Below are positions 7,042-14,611 of a stretch of DNA of 32,930 nt, piece after piece. Position 1 is the stretch's first letter. Each line of letters begins with the position of its first letter. Under the pieces are notes generated by a model. That model searched no databases and was not told the origin of the DNA. It saw only the letters and a list, made by a program, of their open reading frames with translations. Source of the stretch: an uncultured Faecalitalea sp. (GTDB lineage Bacteria; Bacillota_I; Bacilli_A; Erysipelotrichales; Erysipelotrichaceae); assembly GCA_946408025.1 (NCBI GenBank), contig CAMJQJ010000014.1:1-32930 (forward strand), given 5' to 3'. Both the position numbers and the translations under genes were made by a program.

Positions 7042-8974
7042 CTATCTGGCTTGAAGTATAGCCTTTCCTTAAACAATATATACGAATTTTATTACTGCGT
7101 TTTGGCTCTTCAAAAGATGCATATAATCGCCCTGCCTTTTTAATCGTCAACTCCAATGATTTTGAATCGTCATCATCAAATTCAAAAGATTCTGAGACTT
7201 GCCTAGCAATATCCAAAGAGTACCCTTTTGTAATTAATTTATTAGTCAAAGTTTGTCTCTTCATACGATTTGACTGTTCTTTTAAATTATGTACAAGTCT
7301 TTTGGCAACCGCGTGAGCATTCTTGATTTCAGTTGTTTCTTCTAAAGTAGAAATAGCTTCTTCGATCAAGTCTTTATCTACCCCAGCTTTATACAATTTA
7401 TTTCTGATTTGTGCACTGTTTTGCCCATAAGAATGCCAGACTTGTGCCTTTTCCATGGCATATTGTCGATCATTGATCAAACCTTTTTGTTCTAGTTCCT
7501 GTACAATCGTTTTTGCATCCTCTGATGAAACATCCAGTCTTCTCAAACAGTACTCTTCTATTTCATGTGCTGTACAGTCTACAGACAAAACTCTTGTCTG
7601 GGCAATTTTTAAAGCCTTGTAGAAATCTTGAAGCTCTAAATAATTCTCAACAAGATAAGCATCTAAGATTGTATTGACAGAAATCTTCAAATCGAAAAAA
7701 TCATCTAGTGGGATCAAGAATTTTACCGGTTCTCGATCACTATCTCTTTGAACAGTTAAGCGTACATAATCATCTACCATTTTGATTTTTTCAACGACAA
7801 ATGCCTGTGAAAAATCATCAATAGCCTGCTCATATACAGCCAATGCTTTATGAGCAAATAATTCTGTATCAAATGGTTCTGTCTTAGCAATACAGTCATT
7901 GGCCATCGCTTCTCTTTGTTCTTTTGATTTACCAAAGAAAAGATCAAATTTTTCAACTAATTCATCTTCATCATCAAAGTAATATCCCGTTTTATCTTCA
8001 AAGACGAGTTCATTCAATACTTCATCTCGACGCCCAAACACACATAGACCGCTTGCCAAAGCCTCAATATAAGTCATACCTTGAGTTTCTGTCATAGATG
8101 CAGAAACGAAACAATCAAAAGCTGCATAGTAATATGAAATTTCTTCTTTAGGAACTCGACCTACAAAATGTACTCGGTCATTGCAGTTTAATTCATCGGC
8201 AATTTCTTTGTAATATCCTTCATCCGTTCCACCACCTACGATTACAAGATGTAAATGTTCATCATTGCTTTTGGCTACGGCACGAATCGGAACATCAATT
8301 GACTTTTCTTTTGCGATACGTCCTACAAATACAACAACATGATCTTCTTCAGATAAACCTAATGAAGAACGAATTTCTTTTACCTTTTCAATATCTAAAT
8401 TATTTCGATCGAAATTGGAAAGTTCCAATCCAGTAGGAACAACATAAATTGGCGTATTTACTCCATAGCTGATCAAAGTGCTTCGTGTTTTTTCACTTGG
8501 TGCAATAACCGCCTGAGCCCCATTTCCAAGCATTCTAGAAAGAGAACGAACAGCAATTTTCCCCATATGTTCTACCGTTTCTAGATCCATTGGATTAATA
8601 TAGTGCGTATAGTCTTCATATGTTGTGTGATATGTATACACAAGTGGTATATTAAAATTTTTAGCACATTGTCTAGCAAACATACCTACCCCAAATTCAG
8701 TCTGTACATGGACAACATCCAAACCCATATCACGAACATACTCATAAGCTTCAAACTGAATAGGGCTGCTCATTTTATATCCATAAAATTTTTTTAGTTC
8801 TAATCCAGGAAGACGTAACACATGATCTTCAAAACTAATTTTAGAACTTTTATGATTTGAAATAACAAAGACGGTGTGTCCTAGTTCTTCTAACGCTCGT
8901 TTTAGCGTTACAACACTGGAAACCACACCATTTATATCTGGTAAATAAGCATCTGTAAACAATCCAATTCGCAT
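7007..8974 (-). CDS. Glycosyltransferase family 4 fused to a RecX protein
   Basis: 655 residues from the ATG at 8974, chosen because GAGGAG lies 7 bases upstream; an in-frame ATG at 8987-8989 would contain that ribosome site within its codons. Residues 1-390 form a GT-B glycosyltransferase like Firmicute monoglucosyl-diacylglycerol synthases (LafA/alMGS). Landmarks are MRIGLFTDAYLPDINGVVSS, VHVQTEFGVG, YHTTYEDYTHY, VVFVGRIAKEKS and the acceptor-Glu motif TETQGMTYIEALASG. Residues about 395-655 look like a whole Firmicute RecX: a basic N-terminal lead, then helical repeats such as EIEEYCLRRLDVSSEDAKTI with the typical QKGLINDRQYA turn, repeated near 520-545 and 625-650. RecX modulates RecA. 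The DNA shows one continuous frame, with no stop or restart between the halves. It follows the flippase gene by 4 bp. Confidence 0.92.
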   Translation of the reverse strand: MRIGLFTDAYLPDINGVVSSVVTLKRALEELGHTVFVISNHKSSKISFEDHVLRLPGLELKKFYGYKMSSPIQFEAYEYVRDMGLDVVHVQTEFGVGMFARQCAKNFNIPLVYTYHTTYEDYTHYINPMDLETVEHMGKIAVRSLSRMLGNGAQAVIAPSEKTRSTLISYGVNTPIYVVPTGLELSNFDRNNLDIEKVKEIRSSLGLSEEDHVVVFVGRIAKEKSIDVPIRAVAKSNDEHLHLVIVGGGTDEGYYKEIADELNCNDRVHFVGRVPKEEISYYYAAFDCFVSASMTETQGMTYIEALASGLCVFGRRDEVLNELVFEDKTGYYFDDEDELVEKFDLFFGKSKEQREAMANDCIAKTEPFDTELFAHKALAVYEQAIDDFSQAFVVEKIKMVDDYVRLTVQRDSDREPVKFLIPLDDFFDLKISVNTILDAYLVENYLELQDFYKALKIAQTRVLSVDCTAHEIEEYCLRRLDVSSEDAKTIVQELEQKGLINDRQYAMEKAQVWHSYGQNSAQIRNKLYKAGVDKDLIEEAISTLEETTEIKNAHAVAKRLVHNLKEQSNRMKRQTLTNKLITKGYSLDIARQVSESFEFDDDDSKSLELTIKKAGRLYASFEEPKRSNKIRIYCLRKGYTSSQIDEILEGESLEN

Positions 8975-8978
8975 CTTC

Positions 8979-10034
8979 TCACTCCTCATACTGCTCTAAA
9001 CCCACAGCAGATATCTCATTACTTTTTTTATCATAGTAATTCTTCGCAATCGCAAAAATGATTCCGCCAATCAATAGGATGATATGATAAGTGGAAAAAC
9101 GCCACAAGATCATAACAGCCCCTGTCATTGTTCTCATTAAAGATCCAAATAACAATGTAAAGACAACTTCTGTTCCGCCACTAGCTCCTGGAATTGGAAT
9201 AAAACTATTTGCCATCGTTACAAAGCTTGACAAAGCTATGACGTCAATCATCCGAGACCACTCTAACGAAACATCTAAAGCTCGTCCAATAAAGAATGGA
9301 AGTGAATACAATAAAGTTAAACGCACCACATTCACTAAGGAACAAGCAAGAATGCTTTTCTTATCTTTAGAGATATTTCGGATCTCAGTCGTAAAACTTG
9401 TCATCTGAAGTGTCCATGAATCCAATGTCTTCTCAGGATTTTTAACGATTTTTATCTTTGCCAAAATCTTGACCAATGTCCTTGAAAGACGAATATAAAC
9501 CTTAGGGAATAATGCCATTGTATATAATGCCAGAATCACAACGGCATTAATCAAATACCCAAACAAAATGATCATAAACCATCCAGATTGGGCACTATAG
9601 TATGAAAAACGCAATAAAAATAAAATAGTTACATAAATCATCATAGTCGTTTGATAAATGATAAAATCTGCCCATAAAAGGCTTGCACCATCACTAACTT
9701 TGATTCCTTGTTTTTTCATAATATATACTTGAGCAAACTGCCCACCTGTACTACTCGGTGTTATTCCAGAAAAAAACGTTCCCACAAAAGATACAACAAT
9801 ACCATTCAACAATGAAAATTTTTTATTATATTTACGTCCTAGAATAAGATACACAAATCCCCATACAACTGTGTATAAAACTCCCCAAAGTAATATAATA
9901 ATTAAAAATATGACATTCATTTGTGAGATTGCATTGAGTATTTCTTTATAATTATCTTTCAAGGCAAACCACAATACCAATGCCGTTAAAAGGATAATTA
10001 TAAGAAAATTCAATAACATTTTCTGTTTTTTCAT
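8979..10034 (-). CDS. Flippase-like / LPG-synthase TM-domain membrane protein (UPF0104)
   Basis: 351 residues with about eight hydrophobic helices. The pattern is that of the lysylphosphatidylglycerol-synthase transmembrane family (UPF0104, YbhN/AglD-like), with the conserved GTFFSGITPSSTGGQFAQVY block (about 90-109) and SFIPIPGASGGTEVVF (about 275-290). No C-terminal aminoacyl-transfer domain is present, so it is not a full MprF. It sits between two glycosyltransferase genes, 2 bp after the first and 4 bp before the fusion. A role in moving or presenting a glycolipid or polymer precursor across the membrane is a reasonable inference. Confidence 0.85.
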   Translation of the reverse strand: MKKQKMLLNFLIIILLTALVLWFALKDNYKEILNAISQMNVIFLIIILLWGVLYTVVWGFVYLILGRKYNKKFSLLNGIVVSFVGTFFSGITPSSTGGQFAQVYIMKKQGIKVSDGASLLWADFIIYQTTMMIYVTILFLLRFSYYSAQSGWFMIILFGYLINAVVILALYTMALFPKVYIRLSRTLVKILAKIKIVKNPEKTLDSWTLQMTSFTTEIRNISKDKKSILACSLVNVVRLTLLYSLPFFIGRALDVSLEWSRMIDVIALSSFVTMANSFIPIPGASGGTEVVFTLLFGSLMRTMTGAVMILWRFSTYHIILLIGGIIFAIAKNYYDKKSNEISAVGLEQYEE

Positions 10035-10036
10035 CT

Positions 10037-11113
10037 TTAACCTACGTTTCTATTATTTGCTCTCTTTTTTAATAATTCATCCTGTTTTTCTTTAAAAGCT
10101 TCCAGATAAAAATCAATCCACATTGATAAAACATTTTCCTTTGAGTAAAACTCACTAATCTTTTTACTTTCCTTTGCATATTGATCATATACTGACGCAT
10201 CTTCTCTTAAGTTTTTAATACATTGAACAAAACCATCATTATCTGATGCCTTCATGTAATGATCAAATAAAATATCTTTATATAAATCTAAATCACGCAA
10301 CACCAACGGTACATGTATATTAACAGCCTCTAAAATAGTCATAGGGAATAATTCATTATAACTAGGCATAAATAATACATCACTCATATTATAGATATCA
10401 AGCATGTCTTCACGTGGAATAATGCCTAAAAAATGTACATTTTTTGGCGGGTTTTCCTGAAGTTTCTTTAATTCTTCATAACCATCAGTAATGCGACCAA
10501 AACTAAATCCTCCAGCCCATACAAACTGCACATCTGGCATTTTTTTAGCTACATCCACAAAATCAAGCACACCTTTTCGAGTTTGTACTTGTCCAGCTCC
10601 CATTACGACAAAATCATCTTCTTTTAAACCATATTTAGATCGAATTTCCAATTTTTCTTCATTGCTCTTTTTATAAAACTTATCTTTGGAAACATAGTTT
10701 GGAATATAATAGATCTTTTCTCTTTCAATTCCGTAACGCACCAACTCATCAATAAATATTGGATTTACGACTACCAAACGATCTGCGGCCTTATAAAAAG
10801 AAATGACATAGCTTTGGAAAGTCTTCATAAAAGGAGCAGGTATATTAATACTGCCATCAAGTGTATCTGGTAAAAAATGACAATATACAATGCAAGCTGC
10901 CTTTGTATCTTGCATTTTTAAAAAATAAAATGGATCCAAAGTATGAAAGTGCTGAATATCTGGTGTTTTTATCCAGTTATTAACTTCTACATCAAATAAA
11001 TCGGAAGCACCTTCCCTAATTAAATTTACTTGTTCAAGATAAGCACTGCCGACACCTTGACCATCAATCTTATCGGCACTTGAATACATAATTATTCTAA
11101 TTTTTTCACGCAT
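10037..11113 (-). CDS. Glycosyltransferase family 4 (putative diglycosyl-diacylglycerol synthase, LafB-like)
   Basis: GT-B glycosyltransferase of about 358 residues. The opening IRIIMYSSADKIDGQGVGSA, the donor-domain VVMGAGQVQTRKGVLDF and the acceptor-Glu motif PSYNELFPMTILEAV define family GT4. Together with the LafA-like domain encoded two genes on, it resembles the pair that builds diglucosyl-diacylglycerol, the lipoteichoic-acid anchor of many Firmicutes. This is inference from context and N-terminal motif. An in-frame ATG at 11125 exists, but the predicted transcription start near 11130 would leave almost no leader; the ATG at 11113 with GATGGGA upstream is preferred. It is the first gene of the operon. 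Confidence 0.85.
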   Translation of the reverse strand: MREKIRIIMYSSADKIDGQGVGSAYLEQVNLIREGASDLFDVEVNNWIKTPDIQHFHTLDPFYFLKMQDTKAACIVYCHFLPDTLDGSINIPAPFMKTFQSYVISFYKAADRLVVVNPIFIDELVRYGIEREKIYYIPNYVSKDKFYKKSNEEKLEIRSKYGLKEDDFVVMGAGQVQTRKGVLDFVDVAKKMPDVQFVWAGGFSFGRITDGYEELKKLQENPPKNVHFLGIIPREDMLDIYNMSDVLFMPSYNELFPMTILEAVNIHVPLVLRDLDLYKDILFDHYMKASDNDGFVQCIKNLREDASVYDQYAKESKKISEFYSKENVLSMWIDFYLEAFKEKQDELLKKRANNRNVG

Positions 11114-11136
11114 ATTAAATCCCATCTTTCTTCAAT

Positions 11137-11165
11137 ATTATATCAATATACTTATTTTATGTCTA
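11137..11165 (-). promoter_or_regulatory. Promoter of the glycosyltransferase-to-dut operon
   Basis: On the minus strand TAGACA (11165-11160) and TATAAT (11142-11137) are separated by exactly 17 bp. The predicted start near 11130 gives a leader under 20 bases to the ATG at 11113. It is a near-consensus housekeeping promoter. Confidence 0.65.
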
Positions 11166-11199
11166 TCATAGCTCAATATATCCCCCTTTCAGATATAAA

Positions 11200-11224
11200 C
11201 AATAAAACCCGCATTTTATGCGGG
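11200..11224 (-). terminator. Intrinsic terminator downstream of the PTS operon
   Basis: A perfect 7-bp GC-rich stem (11208-11214 / 11218-11224, CCCGCAT and ATGCGGG) with a 3-base loop is followed on the minus strand by TTTTATTG. It separates the PTS operon and small membrane gene from the next promoter. Confidence 0.75.
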
Positions 11225-11267
11225 CCTTATCGTTTAAGAAAATTAGAGAAAGGGAATTTTGATTATG

Positions 11268-11294
11268 AAGTGAGCCTCTATCCTTGGCTCGACT
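11268..11294. other. Unassigned stem-loop between the 106-aa gene and its terminator
   Basis: AGTGAGCC (11269-11276) can pair with GGCTC-G-ACT (11286-11294) with one bulged G and a 9-base loop. No T-run follows on either strand. It could be an mRNA 3'-end stabiliser or part of a small RNA; the sequence alone does not decide. Confidence 0.35.
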
Positions 11295-11371
11295 ATATAA
11301 TACAAATAAATCTTAAAGAAATAATGGACTGAGTATGTGAATTTTTGTGATTATATAATAATTACGTCAAA

Positions 11372-11692
11372 TTATTTCTTGTTTTGAAAACGATCAATTT
11401 TCGCTAACAAACTTTTTTTACCGTTTCTATGTGATAAAAACGCAAGAATAGTAAATACACCAGAAACTATTGCTCCAAATAAGGCAACCCATTTTACAAC
11501 AATACGTACACCTTCACTAATATTTGGGAGCATTGGATCAACCATTCCTGTCCAACCCCATATACATAGAATAATACAAGCCAAAAATATTATAGCTCCA
11601 TGACGTATCATTCTTCCAAGTCGAAGGATAAGCTCGTTTTCTTGTTCAATTATTTTTGCTAAATCATTTCGTTCTTTTTTAGACATCTTCAT
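11372..11692 (-). CDS. Small two-helix membrane protein of unknown function in the PTS operon
   Basis: 106 residues (or 104 from the second Met). A charged, coiled-coil-prone N-terminus (residues 4-30, rich in Lys/Glu) precedes two hydrophobic helices (about 31-50 and 66-86) and a basic C-terminal tail. I do not recognise the family; it is not the ManO/DUF956 protein often found in mannose PTS operons. AGAGGAGG stands 6 bases before the ATG, an excellent ribosome site. The gene lies downstream of EIID behind a strong intrinsic terminator, so it is probably expressed at a lower, read-through level than the PTS subunits. A regulatory or assembly role with the EIIC/EIID complex is conjecture. 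Confidence 0.7.
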   Translation of the reverse strand: MKMSKKERNDLAKIIEQENELILRLGRMIRHGAIIFLACIILCIWGWTGMVDPMLPNISEGVRIVVKWVALFGAIVSGVFTILAFLSHRNGKKSLLAKIDRFQNKK

Positions 11693-11707
11693 ACAGATCC
11701 TCCTCTA

Positions 11708-11738
11708 ATTAAAAAATAAGCGAAGGCAAAGCCTTCGC
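11708..11738 (-). terminator. Intra-operon intrinsic terminator between EIID and the 106-aa gene
   Basis: A perfect 8-bp stem GCGAAGGC/GCCTTCGC (11720-11727 and 11731-11738) with an AAA loop is followed on the minus strand by TTATTTTTTAATT. The next gene's AGAGGAGG comes immediately after. It should end most PTS transcripts while allowing some read-through. Confidence 0.85.
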
Positions 11739-11760
11739 CTAAACAGTAACTGAATTTTTA

Positions 11761-12576
11761 TTAACCGATGAATCCGATTACTGATCCAACAAATCCGATT
11801 ACTACGAATAGTAACAATACTTTGATTGGAGTAACATTCTTTTTAGCCATTAACCACCAAGCGAATAATACGAATAAGCAAGTTAATACGCCAGGGAATG
11901 CGCCATCTAATTTAGCCTGTAATAATACATCAGCACCAGTAGAGTCTTTTGCGATTACGATTGGAGTAGTTACGCTTACCCAAGAAGCAGCCATAGCACC
12001 AACGATAACTTGACCCATTACGATTACAGATTCACGGAATGCAGTAGCTTTTTCACCAACTAACAATTCAACAGCAGATCCACCAAGTTCATAACCTTTC
12101 ATATAAACGAAATGCTGGAACCAAGTAGAAGTAACATTCCATACAACGATGTAGAATAATGGTCCTAATACAGATCCACCTTCTGCAAGTCCTAAAGCGA
12201 TACCAAGTAAAATAGGAATATAAGTACCAACGATCAAAGAGTCACCAATACCAGCCAATGGACCCATCAAACCAGCACGGATACCATTAATCATTTCATC
12301 ATCGATACCTTCAGCACCATTTGCACGTGCTTCTTCCAAACCAGCTGTAATACCAACTACGATACAACCAATCTGTGGTTCTGTATTGAAGAATGGATAA
12401 TAAGCTGTCATTTTTTCGCATTGTTCTTCTTTAGTAGCATACAATTCCTTAATAATAGGAAGCATTGACCACATATATCCAAATGTCTGCATGTGTTCTT
12501 GAGAGAAGCAAGTTAGGTTACCATACCACCAACGCCAGAAAGAAGAATTTAATGTTTTCTTAGAAATCTTTTTCAT
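11761..12576 (-). CDS. PTS mannose/fructose/sorbose family EIID component
   Basis: 271 residues. EIID and EIIC together form the membrane channel of mannose-family PTS permeases. Family marks are the N-terminal LNSSFWRWWYGNLTCFSQEHMQTFGYMWSM segment (about residues 9-38), the glycine-rich IRAGLMGPLAGIGDSLIVGT loop (about 106-125), and C-terminal hydrophobic helices (about 185-270). It lies 2 bp after the EIIC gene, so expression is coupled. A strong terminator follows at 11738. The sugar cannot be deduced: members carry mannose, glucose, fructose, sorbose or amino sugars. Confidence 0.93.
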   Translation of the reverse strand: MKKISKKTLNSSFWRWWYGNLTCFSQEHMQTFGYMWSMLPIIKELYATKEEQCEKMTAYYPFFNTEPQIGCIVVGITAGLEEARANGAEGIDDEMINGIRAGLMGPLAGIGDSLIVGTYIPILLGIALGLAEGGSVLGPLFYIVVWNVTSTWFQHFVYMKGYELGGSAVELLVGEKATAFRESVIVMGQVIVGAMAASWVSVTTPIVIAKDSTGADVLLQAKLDGAFPGVLTCLFVLFAWWLMAKKNVTPIKVLLLFVVIGFVGSVIGFIG

Positions 12577-12578
12577 AA

Positions 12579-13415
12579 TTAAATATCCTCCTCATCATCG
12601 TAATCTGCGCTTCCTGAAGATACACCAGAAAGTTTCATCATAGTCATGTTGTAGTTAATTAATGCGAATACAGCACCAACTACTGTAGCAGCGATCAATG
12701 TTAATCCCATTGATTTTGCCAAAGCGAAACCTAATAAGAAGTAAATCAAATCAGTTGGTTTAGAAACTACTGATTTCAACAAGATTGCGATACCTACTGC
12801 AGGAAGTACTGCACCAACAGCTAACATAGCTTTTACATACCATACATCTGTGTTCAACTGAGCAAATAGTGACTCTACTGCTGTTGATCCATAGTAGCAA
12901 AGTAATGTAACTGGCAAGAAAGATAATACAAAGTGTGAAATCAATGGATAGATAGCTGTAACTTTTCCTAAGCAATCCAAGTTACCTTTATCCAATTGTG
13001 CCCAACCAATGTGCTGCCAAATCAAGTTCATCATAGCTGTTCCGTAGAACAAAGAGATACCGATTACACCAGTCATTGCTGAAATACTTGAAGCTAAAGC
13101 ATATGCTTCATCTCCACCAAAATCCATACCTGCTGCTTTAGCTCCTACATAAGCCAAAGGAATACCGATATAACTTACGGCACGCAAGTCAGATGCTACT
13201 GTACCACCAGGTGTAACAAGAGCGATCCACATTACCTGCATTGGGATACCAATTAAGATACATCCTTCAACGTCACCTAAAATTAGACCAACAAATAAAG
13301 ATGCAACTAACGGACGGTTCAATGTGTAGTTACCGACAGTTGTACCCAAACAAGCGATTGTAGAAGCTGCTGTACAACTCATGATACCAATCAAAATTGC
13401 TTGTACTAAACTCAT
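12579..13415 (-). CDS. PTS mannose/fructose/sorbose family EIIC component
   Basis: 278 residues, polytopic, of the sorbose-type EIIC family. The N-terminal block NRPLVASLFVGLILGDVEGCILIGIPMQVMWIAL (about 33-66) is characteristic, as is the VTPGGTVASDLRAVSYIGIPLAY stretch that follows. The C-terminus is strikingly acidic (ADYDDEEDI), echoing the acidic tail on EIIA. It has a normal ribosome site and lies between EIIB (55-bp gap) and EIID (2-bp gap). With EIID it would form the permease receiving phosphate from EIIB. Confidence 0.92.
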   Translation of the reverse strand: MSLVQAILIGIMSCTAASTIACLGTTVGNYTLNRPLVASLFVGLILGDVEGCILIGIPMQVMWIALVTPGGTVASDLRAVSYIGIPLAYVGAKAAGMDFGGDEAYALASSISAMTGVIGISLFYGTAMMNLIWQHIGWAQLDKGNLDCLGKVTAIYPLISHFVLSFLPVTLLCYYGSTAVESLFAQLNTDVWYVKAMLAVGAVLPAVGIAILLKSVVSKPTDLIYFLLGFALAKSMGLTLIAATVVGAVFALINYNMTMMKLSGVSSGSADYDDEEDI

Positions 13416-13470
13416 AATTCATCTCTCTCCTTTTCTAAATTATTATGAATTTTATATCTAGATCGGTTGC

Positions 13471-13962
13471 TTAGTAACCGAATTTAGATCTAAATTTTTC
13501 CCAGTTACCAATTGCAGTTTCTTTTAATAGTGCGAAGTATACTTCATAACCAGCATTAGTCATTGCTTCGCAAGCCTCTGCTTCTTCCTGAGTGATACTT
13601 TGGTTATTTCCCAATTTAACAGCGCCCGGACGATCATTACATGGTCCAATAACAACACGTTTAACATCATTAGGAACAAAACCATCATCAACCAATATTT
13701 CTTTCATATCAACTGGGTTCTTAGTAATCAAGAAATATTTTTTGCTTGAATTTTTAACTGTCTCTGCTTTTTCTCTCCAGTGTTCTTTTGTCCAAACAAA
13801 GACCTTTTTGTCTGTACTAGCTTTAAATGATTGAGCCAATACAGGAGTAGTTGCAGCTTTATCGTTTACTGCAACAATACCGTCACAAGGGAATTCTTTA
13901 GACCATCTTGTAACGATTTGTCCGTGGATAATTCTATCATCCACACGAATGAAACTAATCAT
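13471..13962 (-). CDS. PTS mannose/fructose/sorbose family EIIB component
   Basis: 163 residues, the full length of the EIIB-man fold. The phosphorylated His is H13 in RVDDRIIHGQIVTRW, the family's signature site. RVVIGPCNDRPGAVKL (about 114-129) and the C-terminal EKFRSKFGY are also typical. It is a cytoplasmic protein that accepts phosphate from EIIA and passes it to the sugar bound in EIIC/EIID. EIIA and EIIB are separate polypeptides here, unlike the fused ManX of E. coli. AAAGGAGG precedes the ATG. Confidence 0.94.
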   Translation of the reverse strand: MISFIRVDDRIIHGQIVTRWSKEFPCDGIVAVNDKAATTPVLAQSFKASTDKKVFVWTKEHWREKAETVKNSSKKYFLITKNPVDMKEILVDDGFVPNDVKRVVIGPCNDRPGAVKLGNNQSITQEEAEACEAMTNAGYEVYFALLKETAIGNWEKFRSKFGY

Positions 13963-13990
13963 TTCCTTATCCTCCTTTATTATCTGTTTA

Positions 13991-14014
13991 TGCTTTACGC
14001 TACTAGCGTTTTAG
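13991..14014. repeat. Short hairpin in the EIIA-EIIB intergenic gap
   Basis: ACGCTA (13997-14002) and TAGCGT (14004-14009) are perfect inverted repeats around one base, with outer GCT/AGC pairing possible. No T-run qualifies it as a terminator on the minus strand. An mRNA processing or stability role between PTS cistrons is possible. Confidence 0.35.
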
Positions 14015-14018
14015 CCTA

Positions 14019-14447
14019 TTATAGATCATCATCGTCATCATCTGATGAAACAACAAAATCAGTCAATCCTGAACGACCTTCGCTCAATAAAGTTTCTTTT
14101 AAATCTTGAACATTATCAAAATTGTCTTTCATTAATACTGCAGTAATTGCTAAAGGCATGTTCATTCCAGCAATAACCAATGTATTAGGCAACAATCCTT
14201 TTTGATCTAATACATTTAATGCATTAGTAAAAGGCGAACCACTTAAAATATCTGCCAATAAAACAACTTGATCTTCTGCAGTAAAATTCTTAACCAATTC
14301 TTCAAAATTTGCTGCAAATTCATCTGCACTCATATCAGCTTTTAAACTTGTAGATAACACGTCTTCACGATCGCCAGTCATCATTTTCACAGCTGAATGC
14401 AATCCAGGTGCAAATTCACCATGACTTACCATTACAACATATTTCAT
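14019..14447 (-). CDS. PTS mannose/fructose/sorbose family EIIA component
   Basis: 142 residues. The EIIA-man fold starts MKYVVMVSHGEFAPGLHSAV, with the phosphorylated His at position 9. VVLLADILSGSPFTNAL (about 81-97) is the second family block. It takes phosphate from HPr and hands it to EIIB. The C-terminus carries an unusual acidic tail, SSDDDDDDL, not needed for the fold. It is the first gene of the PTS operon, with GGAGGG ahead of the ATG and a promoter overlapped by a cre-like site, implying CcpA repression. The upstream sensory cassette may provide induction. Confidence 0.94.
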   Translation of the reverse strand: MKYVVMVSHGEFAPGLHSAVKMMTGDREDVLSTSLKADMSADEFAANFEELVKNFTAEDQVVLLADILSGSPFTNALNVLDQKGLLPNTLVIAGMNMPLAITAVLMKDNFDNVQDLKETLLSEGRSGLTDFVVSSDDDDDDL

Positions 14448-14483
14448 TATTTTTCCCTCCGTTTTACGTTTTACTATAATAAG

Positions 14484-14512
14484 AGTATAAACGAAATGTT
14501 ATGTCATTGCAA
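14484..14512 (-). promoter_or_regulatory. Promoter of the mannose-family PTS operon
   Basis: TTGCAA (14512-14507) and TATACT (14489-14484) are 17 bp apart on the minus strand, giving a start near 14477 and a leader of about 30 bases to EIIA. The -35 is covered by the cre-like site at 14507-14522. Confidence 0.6.
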
Positions 14513-14522
14513 GCGTTTTCTC
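14507..14522 (+). promoter_or_regulatory. cre-like CcpA site overlapping the -35 of the PTS promoter
   Basis: TTGCAAGCGTTTTCTC matches the cre consensus WTGNNARCGNWWWCAW at 14 of 16 positions. Overlap with the -35 element would make bound CcpA a direct repressor. Confidence 0.55.
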
Positions 14523-14559
14523 ACATAATATTCACATATTTCAGTTATATTTTTTTAAC

Positions 14560-14575
14560 TTGTTTGCGCTTTCAT
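14560..14575 (-). promoter_or_regulatory. Consensus cre (CcpA) site upstream of the PTS promoter
   Basis: On the minus strand the 16 bases ATGAAAGCGCAAACAA match WTGNNARCGNWWWCAW at every position. It sits about 50 bp upstream of the second, weaker cre-like site. Such a pair fits carbon catabolite control of the PTS operon. Confidence 0.75.
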
Positions 14576-14611
14576 CACATATTTCGTTTTTCATAGCTTA
14601 TTATAGGTTTT

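Noticed and set aside
7774..7956. 60-codon minus-strand frame inside the fusion gene
   Set aside because: It could have signalled a separate recX start, but it is in another frame and its product has no RecX features.
11126..11371. Riboswitch or T-box leader for the glycosyltransferase operon
   Set aside because: The predicted transcription start lies only about 17 bases from the chosen ATG, so there is no leader long enough; the hairpins upstream belong to the PTS operon 3' region.
13481..13496. Perfect 16-bp palindrome AATTTAGATCTAAATT
   Set aside because: It falls inside the last codons of EIIB, encoding a normal family C-terminus; most likely coincidence.
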